Positions 17,386 through 26,790 of a stretch of 61,239 nt of DNA are shown piece by piece (position 1 is the stretch's first letter; each line of letters begins with the position of its first letter). The stretch covers positions 1 through 61,239 of the forward strand of contig CALCJM010000050.1 in NCBI GenBank assembly GCA_937967505.1, in the 5' to 3' direction. The notes below the pieces were generated by a model that was given only the letters and a program-made list of their open reading frames with translations, had not been told where the DNA came from and made no database searches. The DNA is from an uncultured Pirellulaceae bacterium (GTDB lineage Bacteria; Planctomycetota; Planctomycetia; Pirellulales; Pirellulaceae). The translations under genes were made by a program, and so were the position numbers.

Positions 17386-18231
17386 ATGGGAAGCAAAGAC
17401 GCACGAACCGGAAAAAAAAAGGGCAAGAAGACAATGGCGGAAACGGCGGATAAATTTCGCTGTTACGAAAAATCAGTCCAGTCGCCGGAGCACGAGATTG
17501 AGTTTTTTGAGCGCGCCTACAAAGATTGCTTTCGCAGGAAAGCTTACACCTTGCGGGAAGATTTTTGCGGAACATTTGCGATCTGCTGCGATTGGGTGGC
17601 CAGCGACAAACGCCGTACCGCAGTCGGCGTCGATTTATGCCCTGAGACACTTCAGTGGGGCCGTGACAACAATCTGGTCAAACTGGACGACGAACAGCAG
17701 GCGCGCGTCCGGGTTTTGGAGCAGGATGTCCGCAAGAAAAATCGCCCCCAGGTTGATATTCTTGCGGCACAGAATTTTTCCTTTTGGATTTTTAAAACCC
17801 GCCGGGAAGTGGTCGATTACTTCAAGATCGCGCGGTCCAACCTCCAGTCGCAGGGAATCATGGTGATGGACATGATGGGCGGCGGCGAATGTTTGACGGA
17901 GGGACAAACCGACAAACGCAAGATCAAGAAGGGCAAAAAAGGATTCAGTTACCACTGGACCCAGCACAGCTACAATCCAATTAACCACAATTGCGAGTTT
18001 TACATCAGTTTCAAATTCGCCGACGGCAGCAAGATGAAACGCGCGTTCACCTACCAGTGGCGCTTTTGGACGTTGGCTGAAGTACGCGAGATGCTGGCCG
18101 AAGCCGGCTTCAGTGAGAGCTACGTTTATTGGGACGTGGAAGAAGATGAGGACGAGGAAAGCAAATACGAGCGCAAGGAAGTCGCCCCGAGTGATCCGAG
18201 CTGGGTCAGTTACATTGTCGCGAAAAAGTAG
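17386..18231 (+). CDS. Class I SAM-dependent methyltransferase
   Basis: A 281-residue protein with a Rossmann methyltransferase fold. EDFCGTFAICCDWV replaces the usual Gly-rich SAM loop, VGVDLCPETLQWGRDN supplies the acidic residue that holds the ribose, and VDILAAQNFSFWIF and GIMVMDMMGG continue the core. The C-terminus has an acidic EEDEDEESK stretch. The substrate cannot be named. An alternative start at 17434 (MAETADKF) would remove a Lys-rich leader (GKKKGKK) and may be the true one. It is divergent from the lipid operon and convergent with the TPR gene. Confidence 0.75.
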   Translation: MGSKDARTGKKKGKKTMAETADKFRCYEKSVQSPEHEIEFFERAYKDCFRRKAYTLREDFCGTFAICCDWVASDKRRTAVGVDLCPETLQWGRDNNLVKLDDEQQARVRVLEQDVRKKNRPQVDILAAQNFSFWIFKTRREVVDYFKIARSNLQSQGIMVMDMMGGGECLTEGQTDKRKIKKGKKGFSYHWTQHSYNPINHNCEFYISFKFADGSKMKRAFTYQWRFWTLAEVREMLAEAGFSESYVYWDVEEDEDEESKYERKEVAPSDPSWVSYIVAKK

Positions 18232-18250
18232 CAACCCACTTTAAACTCTC

Positions 18251-19468
18251 TCAATTCTCCTCCAAAGGCTCCGGCAATTCTTCCAAGACGCTGTGCTCGG
18301 CGTCCAAGGCATCTGGAATTACCGCAGCCTCCGCCGGTCCGTCCAACTGAGGAATGAAAACCTCGCCGGGAGCCTCGATCAGTTCGTCGCCGGACATTGG
18401 CCCTTCAAAGCGCTGCGCGCCGAACGGTGGTGGGGTGAACTGGGACGTTAGATAGATCCGTTTAACGCGCGTGCGGTTTGCGTGGTAGTTGTAGTTTTGA
18501 ATTCTGGTGGACGCAAATTTTGGTGACGGTGCCTCGATGGAATTCCCTGCCGCCATCGGCAAGTGCGGATCGCCGATCGCCGGAACCAGACGCTGTGTCA
18601 GGGCGTCCTGAGGATTCAGGCGTAGCGCCTCGTGAAAATACTCCGTTGCCGACTGCCGATGGCCGGCAATCCCGTAATGATAGCCCAACAGCACTTTCAG
18701 TTGATAGTCGTCCGGACGGCGTTGAGCCTGTTCCAGCAGCGCTTCGGTTTGTGTGACGTAGTCATTGCGTCCGTAAAATGCCCGAAAGTGCTGTCCAAAG
18801 AAGTCCCACTCATCAGGATCTAATAACCTTGTCGCAGCATCCAGTTCCCTTGCCGCGATCCGGTATCGGCGCGACGCGAAATTCGCCTGAGATGAGAACA
18901 GCTTTAGCAGACCGTTCAGCGGATCCACCTTGATCGCCTGCTCGACCAGCGTCAGCGCATCCCGATAGCGTCCTGACCGAAATGCCGTTTCCGCATCCAG
19001 CTGAAACCTTCGCGCCGGTTCCAGTGTGTGAATGATGGGAAATTGAATCGCTTGGCCAACGCGCTTCCCACCGGACGTACCCGGAGTATTACGCGCGTCG
19101 GATACACTATCGTAAAAGGCGGGGTTGAGCACACGCACCGGACGAGGGCTGTGGGAGGTTGGGCTCTGGTACTGACTGTCTACCGCGGTAACCATCGCAG
19201 GACGATCGGTGGCAAGTTCAACACCGGCCGCACCAATGTGCGGACCAACAAACAGCGGCAGCGCGTAGTACAAATCTCCAAACGGTACGGCCGGGAGCTG
19301 GTGAGGATTTCGAATCGTCGCGCGCCCACCGAAACAACTTACCCGGCGCTTTCGGGACTGCAGCAGCTGCGCCTCCGCCGGATTCGGACAGACAGCACAG
19401 CAGACAATCGTGGACACGACAACGCAGACGATCGAACTCGACCGGATCAGACTGTTCACGGCAAGCAT
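18251..19468 (-). CDS. Exported tetratricopeptide-repeat protein
   Basis: A protein of about 405 residues with a signal peptide (SSSIVCVVVSTIVCCAVCPNPAEAQ) and a central TPR array. At least three repeats are visible, for example ETAFRSGRYRDALTLVEQAIKVDP, QAQRRPDDYQLKVLLGYHYG and ATEYFHEALRLNPQDAL. TPRs mediate protein-protein contacts; no enzyme domain is seen. The N-terminal third is Pro- and Val-rich and the C-terminus acidic. The frame is open to a GTG at 19558, but the ATG at 19468 gives the better signal peptide. It is divergent from trkA, with a palindromic repeat between them. Confidence 0.75.
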   Translation of the reverse strand: MLAVNSLIRSSSIVCVVVSTIVCCAVCPNPAEAQLLQSRKRRVSCFGGRATIRNPHQLPAVPFGDLYYALPLFVGPHIGAAGVELATDRPAMVTAVDSQYQSPTSHSPRPVRVLNPAFYDSVSDARNTPGTSGGKRVGQAIQFPIIHTLEPARRFQLDAETAFRSGRYRDALTLVEQAIKVDPLNGLLKLFSSQANFASRRYRIAARELDAATRLLDPDEWDFFGQHFRAFYGRNDYVTQTEALLEQAQRRPDDYQLKVLLGYHYGIAGHRQSATEYFHEALRLNPQDALTQRLVPAIGDPHLPMAAGNSIEAPSPKFASTRIQNYNYHANRTRVKRIYLTSQFTPPPFGAQRFEGPMSGDELIEAPGEVFIPQLDGPAEAAVIPDALDAEHSVLEELPEPLEEN

Positions 19469-19671
19469 CCACAGGGACAGACAACGACAGGAAATATAAC
19501 CACTAATGTTTAAAACGGCAAAACCACGATTTGAATTGATATCGCTTGCCGCTGGCACAACAACCCAAATGACCGAAACACACCCACTGAATCGCGCGCA
19601 CCAATCAATCGATTCTGTTGATTAAACCAGTCGTCAGGGATCACGGGTCACCTACACCCGTTTTGACCTTA

Positions 19672-19775
19672 AAGCGCTTGGCAATTGAAAGCTTACCGTT
19701 GGCGATGCTGCCAGTTTCGCTCCGACGCTGGCAGCGTCGCCAACGGATGGTAAATTGCTAACTGCCAGTCGCCTA
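19672..19775 (-). repeat. Dispersed palindromic element, copy 3
   Basis: A full-length copy in the same orientation as copy 1, with CCGTTGGCGATGCTGCCAG, GCTCCGACGCTGGCAGCGTCGC and ATGGTAAATTGCTAACTGCC. It sits between two divergent genes, about 100 bp before trkA, so it may fall within an upstream regulatory region or an untranslated leader. Confidence 0.85.
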
Positions 19776-19879
19776 ATCCATCCTCTCGCCTCGCCCGCAA
19801 CGCTTGAATTGGCTAAGATTTAATCGGATGCCGGGGTTGCTTCGCCGGCAATTGAGTTGGTTTTGTTGAAAAGTGTTTG

Positions 19880-21223
19880 ATGAATATTGTGGTTTTGGGT
19901 GCCGGAAATGTTGGCCATTCGATCGCGGACCTGCTGTGTCGTGCCGAACATAGCGTGACTGTTGTGGACACAGATTCCGGACGCGTCAATCGAATTAACG
20001 AGGAACTGGATGTGCGGGCCATCACTGGTTCTGCGTCCCAGTCCAGCGTCCTGTTTCAGGCCGGCATCAGTACAGCGGACCTTTGCCTGGCGGTCACCGG
20101 GTCCGACGAAGTCAATATCGTTGCTGCCAGCATGGCCAAAGCAATGGGGGCTCACCGCGCGATCGCCCGTGTGTATTCGCCCGTCTTTCGTGACTTGAGC
20201 ACTTTTGACTATCAGCGGCATTTCAAGATTGACCGCATGATGTCCCTAGAACATTTGTCAGCGCTGGAACTGGCGCGAGGCATCCGCGGACCGGGGTCGA
20301 TTGTCGTTGAACAGTTCGCGCGTGGTGAGTTACAGGTGCAGGAGTTTATCGTGGGCCAGGAGGGAAAGTTGACCAGTTCACCGGTTCGTGAGCTGGGGCT
20401 GCCTTCCAATGTGCGCATCGGCACCATTCAGCGCGAGCAGCGTATGTGGATCGCGTCTGCGGACGACCAACTGCAGATTGGTGACAAAGTGACCGTGTTT
20501 GCGAGGCCCGGCGACATGGGGCCCATCAAGACGCTGTTCAAGATGGGGGATGGCACGGTGAGGCGGGTTGTCATCGCTGGCGGTGGCGAAACGGGCCTGC
20601 ACTTGGCACGAATGCTGGAACGAGAGACCTTTAAAGTCACCATTATCGAACACGACGAACAACGCAGCAACCTGCTGGCCAATCTACTGGACCGGGCGAC
20701 CGTCATCCGAGGCGATGCCAAAGGACGTGAGTTTCTCGAAGAGCTGCGGGTTGGTACCGCAGACGTTTTCGTGGCGGCAACCGGCGAAGACGAGGTCAAT
20801 ATGATGCTGGGCGTGGAGGCTCATGATCTCGGGGCGCACCAGGTCATGGCCATCATTGGCAAACCCGACTACGTTTCAGTACTCAGCCGGCTGGGGATTG
20901 GAAAGGCCGTCAGTCAGCGCGAGGTGATGGCAAAACAGATCGTGGGGTACCTGAACGAAGGCGTGATCATCTCCCGCGCTAAATTACCGGGTGGGCTGAT
21001 CAATATTTTGGAACTGGAGATTGCCGAAGATTCCGCTGTGACCCGGTCCAAAATCATGGAGATGGGATTGCCCGAACGCTGCTTGATTGTGGCCATCGTC
21101 CAGCAGGAAATGGTGCGTGTACCTTCAGCCAACGACCGCTTAAATGCCGGAGATAGTGTGATCGTGATTGTCGAGGACGACGTGATGGGGGCCTGCGTCG
21201 GCATGTTTATGAGGCAGTCGTAA
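19880..21223 (+). CDS. trkA: Trk potassium transporter peripheral subunit TrkA
   Basis: A 447-residue cytoplasmic gating subunit of a Trk/Ktr potassium uptake system. It has the full double arrangement: RCK-N domain 1 with GAGNVGHS at 7-14 and VVDTD, RCK-C domain 1 around residues 140-215, RCK-N domain 2 beginning RRVVIAGGGETGLHLA near 227, and a second RCK-C at the end. The NAD(H)-binding glycines are intact in both halves. The membrane subunit TrkH is not in the window. The ATG at 19880 is preceded directly by an in-frame TTG. Confidence 0.93.
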   Translation: MNIVVLGAGNVGHSIADLLCRAEHSVTVVDTDSGRVNRINEELDVRAITGSASQSSVLFQAGISTADLCLAVTGSDEVNIVAASMAKAMGAHRAIARVYSPVFRDLSTFDYQRHFKIDRMMSLEHLSALELARGIRGPGSIVVEQFARGELQVQEFIVGQEGKLTSSPVRELGLPSNVRIGTIQREQRMWIASADDQLQIGDKVTVFARPGDMGPIKTLFKMGDGTVRRVVIAGGGETGLHLARMLERETFKVTIIEHDEQRSNLLANLLDRATVIRGDAKGREFLEELRVGTADVFVAATGEDEVNMMLGVEAHDLGAHQVMAIIGKPDYVSVLSRLGIGKAVSQREVMAKQIVGYLNEGVIISRAKLPGGLINILELEIAEDSAVTRSKIMEMGLPERCLIVAIVQQEMVRVPSANDRLNAGDSVIVIVEDDVMGACVGMFMRQS

Positions 21224-21368
21224 TGCCAATGGCTTAAATGACACCACCCGGTAACGCCCCTCGAGACGCCGTCCTGTTCGATGGTTGGCCCCAAGCCGAC
21301 CGGTCTCCAAAACGAGGAGAATTCCCGCGGGATTCATACCGACCACGCGATTTCTCCCATTCGGCCGG

Positions 21369-23648
21369 TCAATCTTGCGGTTCAGTTTGCTGATCCGCCA
21401 GCCAGGACTGGTTATTCGCCGGCCCAAACAGCTTCGCGACACTTTGCGTGCTGTTCTGGAGTGTGCGATTGACCAACCACCACATACCGAATGCGACGCT
21501 TGCCAGAATCAACAGCGCTGCCAACAGCAGTTTCAACAGCTGGTTCTTCAACAGATCCACCGGCTCGATCACACTGTGGTAGTCTTCGACCGCCAACACA
21601 ACCAACCCGGTGTCGATTTTTACAATTGCATCCGGATCGGCAACCGTATCTGTCGTGGGAATATTTTGCGTGGACACGGGCTTGCGTTCGATGATTACCG
21701 GGGCATGGGCTGCGATCGATTGTTGTCGATAACCGGTCCCCTCGCGCTCCTGTCCCATCGGATCGTAGAAAAATTGATCCGCCACGCTTTGCGGATTAGG
21801 GACCATTTTTTCCGTCAACCGAAAAGGGATTGGGGCTGGGCCACCAGAAAGTTCCTCCAAGAGTGGGTGTTCAAGGATCGTGCCGGTTTTATCACCGTTG
21901 CGATCATCGACCATCATCACATACTGCTTTTCCTCGTTTCTGAATTGAATAAAGTCACCCAATTCCACCGTGACCGCCACGATCCCGCGTGGTTTTCCGG
22001 CCCGTACAATCGGCGCGGAGAACGCCACCTTCCAGGTGTTGGTGGCTTGGGAAAGAAAGATGGCGGACAGATGAGGTTGCTGGATGATCCGTCGTTCGTT
22101 GACAGATTCGGGCAGCCGTTCGCGCCCCGCAGCGCTGTCACGGCCGTACGCCAGATCCGTATTGTCACCGGTGAAATACGTTCGAAACGCATAATTGTTC
22201 AATCGCGTGTGGTTGTCGGAACGGAACACGGAACAGACCTGATTGCCCGCGCGATCGGTAATAAACCAGCTACTGGCCGGCGGGTAATCTTGATCGGCGT
22301 TAACCAGTCGCTTGGCCAGCATCGGTTCCATCGCCTTGCGATCAGGATGATCCAACAGCAATTGTCGGGCTCGGGCCACGGCCGGATTGGTCTCGATTCG
22401 CTGGCCGGCCTCCCAGCGCGTGTTATCGATCGGAGCGGCGATCATCCGACGCGCCTTCTGAAGTTCCGGGTTGGCATCAAATCGATCGAATGCGGCGACG
22501 AATTTTTCATCTTTTGCCAGATGTTCGACCACACGGAAGTATTCAAGGATCTGTTCGGCCGCTGATCTGGCGGCCAGTTGCGCCTTGAAACGATTGCTCT
22601 CGTTGGCTTTGTTGATCACCGCAGTGGTGGTTTCTGACGCGGCCTGGTTGAACGCCCACCCACCAAAGGCACTCATTACGCCCATCAACAACAGCGGTCC
22701 GAAAATGCCCAGCAACAGTAGCGGCCGCCGTTCCCGCCGACTCTCGCGTTGTCGCAACGCGAACAGAATACTCTGCACACTGGGAAAACGATCGTCAGGA
22801 TCAAACGCAATGCAGCGACTGATGATATCCGCCAGCGACCGGTCTACGCCAGCCAAGGTTCGATGGTCCGTTGGCGACGGTGCCGTTTTCAGCGCTGTAC
22901 GATACGCGGCCAACCGGTCGCCGATCTGCGCTGAGGATTCAATTTTTTCGGTTAACGCCTGATCCCGATAGGGCGGTGCCCCCGTCAGCATCCGATACAA
23001 AATTGCGCCAAGTGCGTAAACATCCCATCGTGAATCGGGCACCGCGGCCAGATCCGCCTGCTCGGGAGCCATATAGTACAACGTGCCCAGGGCACCGCTG
23101 CGATCGTTGCTCAACCGTGACTGGCCAAAATCTGCCACGCGCGGTTTGCCGTCCTCATCCAGCAAAATATTGGCCGGCTTGAGGTCGCAGTGCAGGATCC
23201 CCTTGCCGTGCAAATGCATCATTCCTTGCGCGATCTCCCGGAACAAATCAACCGCCTCATCCGGCGAATAGACGCCATGCCGCTGCAACTGGTTCTCCAA
23301 CGAGCCCTGTTCGATGAAATCCATCACATAATAGGGTGGCTGTGCGTTCCAACCAACATCCAGCAGCTGCACCACGTACCGATCGGCCGAAAGCACTACC
23401 AGTTTTTCCACTTCCTGGGCCAACTGTTGAACATCTGCCGCCGATCGTTGCGTATAGAACTTGACCGCCACTGGCCGCCCCGTTTTTTGATCGGTCGCCC
23501 GCCATACCTCGCCATATGCGCCGCTGCCCAAAAAGTTCTCCAGTACATAACCCGGAATGTTTGCCGGTGGGCGCGTTGGCTCAAGACTCAACTCACGCGC
23601 CTTGTCCAGCGCTTCCTGGGACTGATGTTGGGTTTTATCAGCTGCCAT
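21369..23648 (-). CDS. Transmembrane Ser/Thr protein kinase with Cache-like sensor
   Basis: A 759-residue receptor-like kinase. The cytoplasmic kinase domain has GSGAYGEV (41-48), the ATP Lys in AVKF (63), the catalytic loop HCDLKPANIL (153-162), DFG (173-175) and MAPEQAD. The loop is HCD rather than HRD, so it is a non-RD kinase not expected to need activation-loop phosphorylation. A membrane span at about 309-333 is followed by an extracytoplasmic region of roughly 360 residues resembling a double Cache ligand sensor (WFITDRAGNQV, FRTYFTGDN, VAVTVELGDF). A second span lies at about 698-724. Kinases of this plan are frequent in planctomycetes. ATG 23648 was chosen over an upstream TTG. Confidence 0.9.
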   Translation of the reverse strand: MAADKTQHQSQEALDKARELSLEPTRPPANIPGYVLENFLGSGAYGEVWRATDQKTGRPVAVKFYTQRSAADVQQLAQEVEKLVVLSADRYVVQLLDVGWNAQPPYYVMDFIEQGSLENQLQRHGVYSPDEAVDLFREIAQGMMHLHGKGILHCDLKPANILLDEDGKPRVADFGQSRLSNDRSGALGTLYYMAPEQADLAAVPDSRWDVYALGAILYRMLTGAPPYRDQALTEKIESSAQIGDRLAAYRTALKTAPSPTDHRTLAGVDRSLADIISRCIAFDPDDRFPSVQSILFALRQRESRRERRPLLLLGIFGPLLLMGVMSAFGGWAFNQAASETTTAVINKANESNRFKAQLAARSAAEQILEYFRVVEHLAKDEKFVAAFDRFDANPELQKARRMIAAPIDNTRWEAGQRIETNPAVARARQLLLDHPDRKAMEPMLAKRLVNADQDYPPASSWFITDRAGNQVCSVFRSDNHTRLNNYAFRTYFTGDNTDLAYGRDSAAGRERLPESVNERRIIQQPHLSAIFLSQATNTWKVAFSAPIVRAGKPRGIVAVTVELGDFIQFRNEEKQYVMMVDDRNGDKTGTILEHPLLEELSGGPAPIPFRLTEKMVPNPQSVADQFFYDPMGQEREGTGYRQQSIAAHAPVIIERKPVSTQNIPTTDTVADPDAIVKIDTGLVVLAVEDYHSVIEPVDLLKNQLLKLLLAALLILASVAFGMWWLVNRTLQNSTQSVAKLFGPANNQSWLADQQTEPQD

Positions 23649-23810
23649 TTTGGGCGACAATGAAGGTTAATGTAGGATGACGTACGTTGGCCATGACAGG
23701 GATTCGAAACTGCCAACGGCAACTCATTCAGTTTAACCTTCCTCCGCCGGCGCTTCCATGACAGAATCCGGATTCTCCAGCGGTTCCCCGATCCCCGGAC
23801 GGACGATCTT

Positions 23811-24494
23811 GTGAAACAGTCAATCGATGCGGTCGTGTTCGACATGGACGGCCTGATGTTCAACACCGAAGATCTTTACGATCAAGTCGGTGATTCGATA
23901 TTAATGAAACGAGGCCGGCGGTTCACGCGCGAATTAAAACTGGCAATGATGGGATTGCCCGGCCAACAGGCATTTCAGGTCATGATCGACCGATGTGGAC
24001 TGGATGATTCGGTAGAACAGCTACAGGATGAAACCGAGGCGCTATTTGTCAAACTGCTACCGCGCGAGATTCGCACGATGCCCGGACTGTTGGCGCTGTT
24101 GGATCGACTGGAGCAGCAAAATATCCCCCGGGGCATCGCCACCAGCAGCCACCAGCGCTTTGCCGCCGTGGCGCTGGCGCAGTTTGATCTGGCCGATCGA
24201 TTTGATTTTGTCCTGACCGCCGAAAGCGTCAAGCAAGGAAAACCTCACCCCGAAGTCTATCAACTGGCGGCTGAAATGATGCGACTGCCACCCGAAGCGC
24301 TGCTGGTATTGGAGGACAGCCACACCGGCAGTACAGCCGCCGCAGCAGCGGGAACGTGTGTGATTGCAGTGCCGACCGAACACAGCCGGGAGTGTGATTT
24401 TTCGCATGTCCATGCCATTGCCGATGGGCTGCATGACGAGATCATTTGGCGAACGATCCGGCACGGCTATCACCGGGAGGTTAAAGAGGCATGA
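23811..24494 (+). CDS. HAD-superfamily hydrolase (phosphoglucomutase/phosphatase-like)
   Basis: A 227-residue HAD subfamily IA enzyme. Motif I is FDMDGLMFNTE (nucleophile Asp11, acid/base Asp13), motif II GIATSSHQR, motif III the Lys in KQGKPHPEVY and motif IV VLEDSHTG. The helical cap between motifs I and II is of the beta-phosphoglucomutase/phosphoglycolate phosphatase type. It probably cleaves a small phosphorylated metabolite. The start is GTG at 23811, with a weak ribosome site. Its 3' end overlaps the convergent membrane-protein gene by 14 bases. Confidence 0.87.
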   Translation: MKQSIDAVVFDMDGLMFNTEDLYDQVGDSILMKRGRRFTRELKLAMMGLPGQQAFQVMIDRCGLDDSVEQLQDETEALFVKLLPREIRTMPGLLALLDRLEQQNIPRGIATSSHQRFAAVALAQFDLADRFDFVLTAESVKQGKPHPEVYQLAAEMMRLPPEALLVLEDSHTGSTAAAAAGTCVIAVPTEHSRECDFSHVHAIADGLHDEIIWRTIRHGYHREVKEA

Positions 24495-25266
24495 CTCCTG
24501 TAACCTCCATGACCAACTGCCACAGCCGTACGTAGGCGTTCTCAAATGGATTTTCCCTGAGGAAACTGATGGCCACCTCCGGGGATCCGATAAACGGTCG
24601 AAGCACGTATCCCATTTGAGTTCCTACAAACGCGTAGATGAAAATCCAGATAAGCATCATCCGTTTGTGACGGACATTTTTTTTAATCAGGGGCGCGTAC
24701 CATTTCGCCAACAGGCGCTGCGCCGTAACACTGGCGGTGCCAAATATAAACGCATTCACCAAAATCGCATGTGGGTAGGATTTTTCAGTGGCGTTTGACA
24801 CATAGAAAAACGATATCAGTGGAGCAAATGCGGCAAGGATCACTACCAATCCCGCCTGCGCAGACACCACCGCGCGGAGCGCTTGGGCAAAATCATCCCG
24901 CAAGCCAAACAACGAATTCAACACAAAAAAACTGGGCAGCGAAACGATCACCGTCAGCACGATCAGCAACGGCAGTTTCACTCCCGAGTAAATCATTTGC
25001 AGTATCTGTGCGTTGAAACTGCGATGCCCGTCGATCCACCCGTAACTTCCCATCGCGATCCCATACAGCGGGCCTGCAAGACAGACGATCAAAATGGTTT
25101 GCCTAACCCCGTCCAGCGCGTGGCTCTTTTTCGCCGCTGGTTTGTGCCACGGTTTGGACGCGCTTTCTTGGTCATCGCCACCGGGGCGCAGAACGTGGTC
25201 AACGGTGTTAAACCCTTGAACCACGCCCTGCAGGCCGCAGCGAAGTTGTTCTTTGATATGTCGCAT
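24481..25266 (-). CDS. Polytopic membrane protein, paralogue of the next gene
   Basis: A 261-residue integral membrane protein with about six spans. It shares with the gene at 25299-26189 the segments KLPLLIVLTVIVSLPSFFVLN (there KVPLLFVLTLVVTFPSLYVFN) and TQMGYVLRPFIGSP (there CQMGWVLRPFIGSP), so the two are tandem paralogues. The motif after the last long span is the most conserved point. I do not recognise a functional family. ATG 25266 was chosen because it begins MRHIKEQL; the frame is open upstream, but only as an overlap of the paralogue. It follows the paralogue after 32 bases and is probably co-transcribed with it. Confidence 0.75.
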   Translation of the reverse strand: MRHIKEQLRCGLQGVVQGFNTVDHVLRPGGDDQESASKPWHKPAAKKSHALDGVRQTILIVCLAGPLYGIAMGSYGWIDGHRSFNAQILQMIYSGVKLPLLIVLTVIVSLPSFFVLNSLFGLRDDFAQALRAVVSAQAGLVVILAAFAPLISFFYVSNATEKSYPHAILVNAFIFGTASVTAQRLLAKWYAPLIKKNVRHKRMMLIWIFIYAFVGTQMGYVLRPFIGSPEVAISFLRENPFENAYVRLWQLVMEVTGVMPL

Positions 25267-25298
25267 GGAAAACTTTGACGGGGCAGAGAAAGCAGCGT

Positions 25299-26189
25299 TT
25301 AAAACAACAGGCTGTAAACCGCTTCGAAAAAATTCGAATGCCGAGGACGCAGCCACTGAAACGGTAGACCCGGCGATCCAATAAAGGGCCGCAATACCCA
25401 ACCCATCTGACAGCCCACCAGACAAAACACGGTCAGCCAACAGTAGAACACGCGCCAAACCGATGCATTAAACTTCATATCGCGCGGCCGGTCCAGCGGA
25501 CCGCTGTCCTTCCGCCGATAGGTGCTGGTTGGCCGCGGTGGTTTGGACAGTTCCGACGTATCACCAGCCTCGGTGACGCTTGGGGTGGCGCTGGGGGTGT
25601 CGACGGCGATCGTACTGGTGGAGACTGAAACGCCCTTGGCTTCGATGACCGACAATCGCCCCAACGTCTGGATCAGAAAAAGGAGCCCCAGCAGTCCCGC
25701 CACTGCAAACACAATCACATTCAACAGCACGATGAACGAGTAATTGGGTGTGCTGAGACTAAAGAAGGCCAAAATCGGGCCCATCGACGCCAGCACCGCA
25801 ATGTTTACCGACAATGATGCCACCAGCAATTTGAAAACAGGGAAAATTCTCAACCGGGATCCTGCTAACGCGTTGAAGACGTACAACGACGGAAACGTAA
25901 CCACCAACGTCAACACGAACAGCAATGGCACTTTGCACATCGACGCACTGGTTTGCAAGACGGCTGTTTGATACGCAGCATTCTCAAAACCACGCACCAA
26001 CGCAAACACTCCCATGCAAAACCCGTACACCACGGCCAGGCAGATGATCGTTACCGAGATTCCCACGACCGGAATTTCAATTTCCGCTTTGGAAAGATGC
26101 TCTGGACGTGTCGCATCGCCACGCAGGATACGATCCAGTTGATAAAGTTTCTCAAAGAACGCTCCCCGTTTTGCAGTGACTGGTTTCAT
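25299..26189 (-). CDS. Polytopic membrane protein with internal soluble linker
   Basis: A 296-residue membrane protein with spans at VVGISVTIICLAVVYGFCMGV, PLLFVLTLVVTFPSLYVF, IAVLASMGPILAFFSL, FIVLLNVIVFAVAGLLGLLFLI and FYCWLTVFCLVGCQMGWVL. A polar Ser/Thr/Pro-rich linker of about 60 residues (around 200-260) precedes the last span. It shares the LRPFIGSP motif and general plan with the next gene, from which it differs by this linker. Function is unknown. A winged-helix regulator gene lies 160 bp upstream on the same strand and may control the pair. Confidence 0.75.
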   Translation of the reverse strand: MKPVTAKRGAFFEKLYQLDRILRGDATRPEHLSKAEIEIPVVGISVTIICLAVVYGFCMGVFALVRGFENAAYQTAVLQTSASMCKVPLLFVLTLVVTFPSLYVFNALAGSRLRIFPVFKLLVASLSVNIAVLASMGPILAFFSLSTPNYSFIVLLNVIVFAVAGLLGLLFLIQTLGRLSVIEAKGVSVSTSTIAVDTPSATPSVTEAGDTSELSKPPRPTSTYRRKDSGPLDRPRDMKFNASVWRVFYCWLTVFCLVGCQMGWVLRPFIGSPGLPFQWLRPRHSNFFEAVYSLLF

Positions 26190-26352
26190 AACTTGCCTCT
26201 GTTGGTAACTTTTGTAATTGCCGTTGTATTGATGCTGATGATCAGCCCGGTTTGGCCCGTCAATTGATCAGTTAATTTTGCTCTGCATTGCAGAGCCAAT
26301 TGACAGGAATGTCAGTGTGTCTGGTTGTTTAAAAAAGCCAAAAGCCCAAATC

Positions 26353-26790
26353 TTATGACGTCATCAGTCCGTCGCCCGGTTTGGGCCGCGCATCGCGTGT
26401 TAGCGTTTGCGATGTCTTCGTCTGTGCGGCTTTGAGAATGGTTTCCAGTGCGTCCAAGTATTGGGAAAACTGACGGCGGCCCTTTTCGGTCAGACGATAC
26501 TGACTGTTGGTGTTACGACCGCTACCGGTTTTTCGAACCGCCAGAATTTTACTGTCCAGCAACACTTTGAGGTGTCGGTTCAGGTTGCCGTCGGTCAGTC
26601 CGCATAATTCCTTGATCTCGTTAAAATTGAGTTCTTCCGGCGTAGCGATGACCGTGGTCAGGATTCCCAACCGCGCTTTCTCATGAAAGATGCGGTCCAG
26701 TTCTTCCATGGCGGCCCGGGTTGTACCGGGGGAAACTGGCTGACTGGCGGACGCTCTGGCCGGTTTGGTCTGTTTTTTATTTTTTCCCAT
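26353..26790 (-). CDS. Winged-helix transcriptional regulator
   Basis: A 145-residue protein with a basic N-terminal tail, then an ArsR/MarR-like winged helix: LGILTTVIATPEELNFNEIKELCGLTDGNLNRHLKVLL forms the first helices and recognition helix, and RKTGSGRNTNSQYRLTEKG the wing. A C-terminal helix (QYLDALETIL) is likely to dimerise. Such regulators in planctomycetes are often encoded directly after a small membrane protein of the kind found broken at 26777-27466, with which this gene overlaps by 14 bases. That overlap indicates a formerly coupled pair. Its target is unknown. Confidence 0.85.
   Translation of the reverse strand: MGKNKKQTKPARASASQPVSPGTTRAAMEELDRIFHEKARLGILTTVIATPEELNFNEIKELCGLTDGNLNRHLKVLLDSKILAVRKTGSGRNTNSQYRLTEKGRRQFSQYLDALETILKAAQTKTSQTLTRDARPKPGDGLMTS

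Noticed and set aside
17264..17866. Plus-strand 200-residue frame
   Set aside because: It overlaps the methyltransferase in a different frame and is Arg-rich noise.
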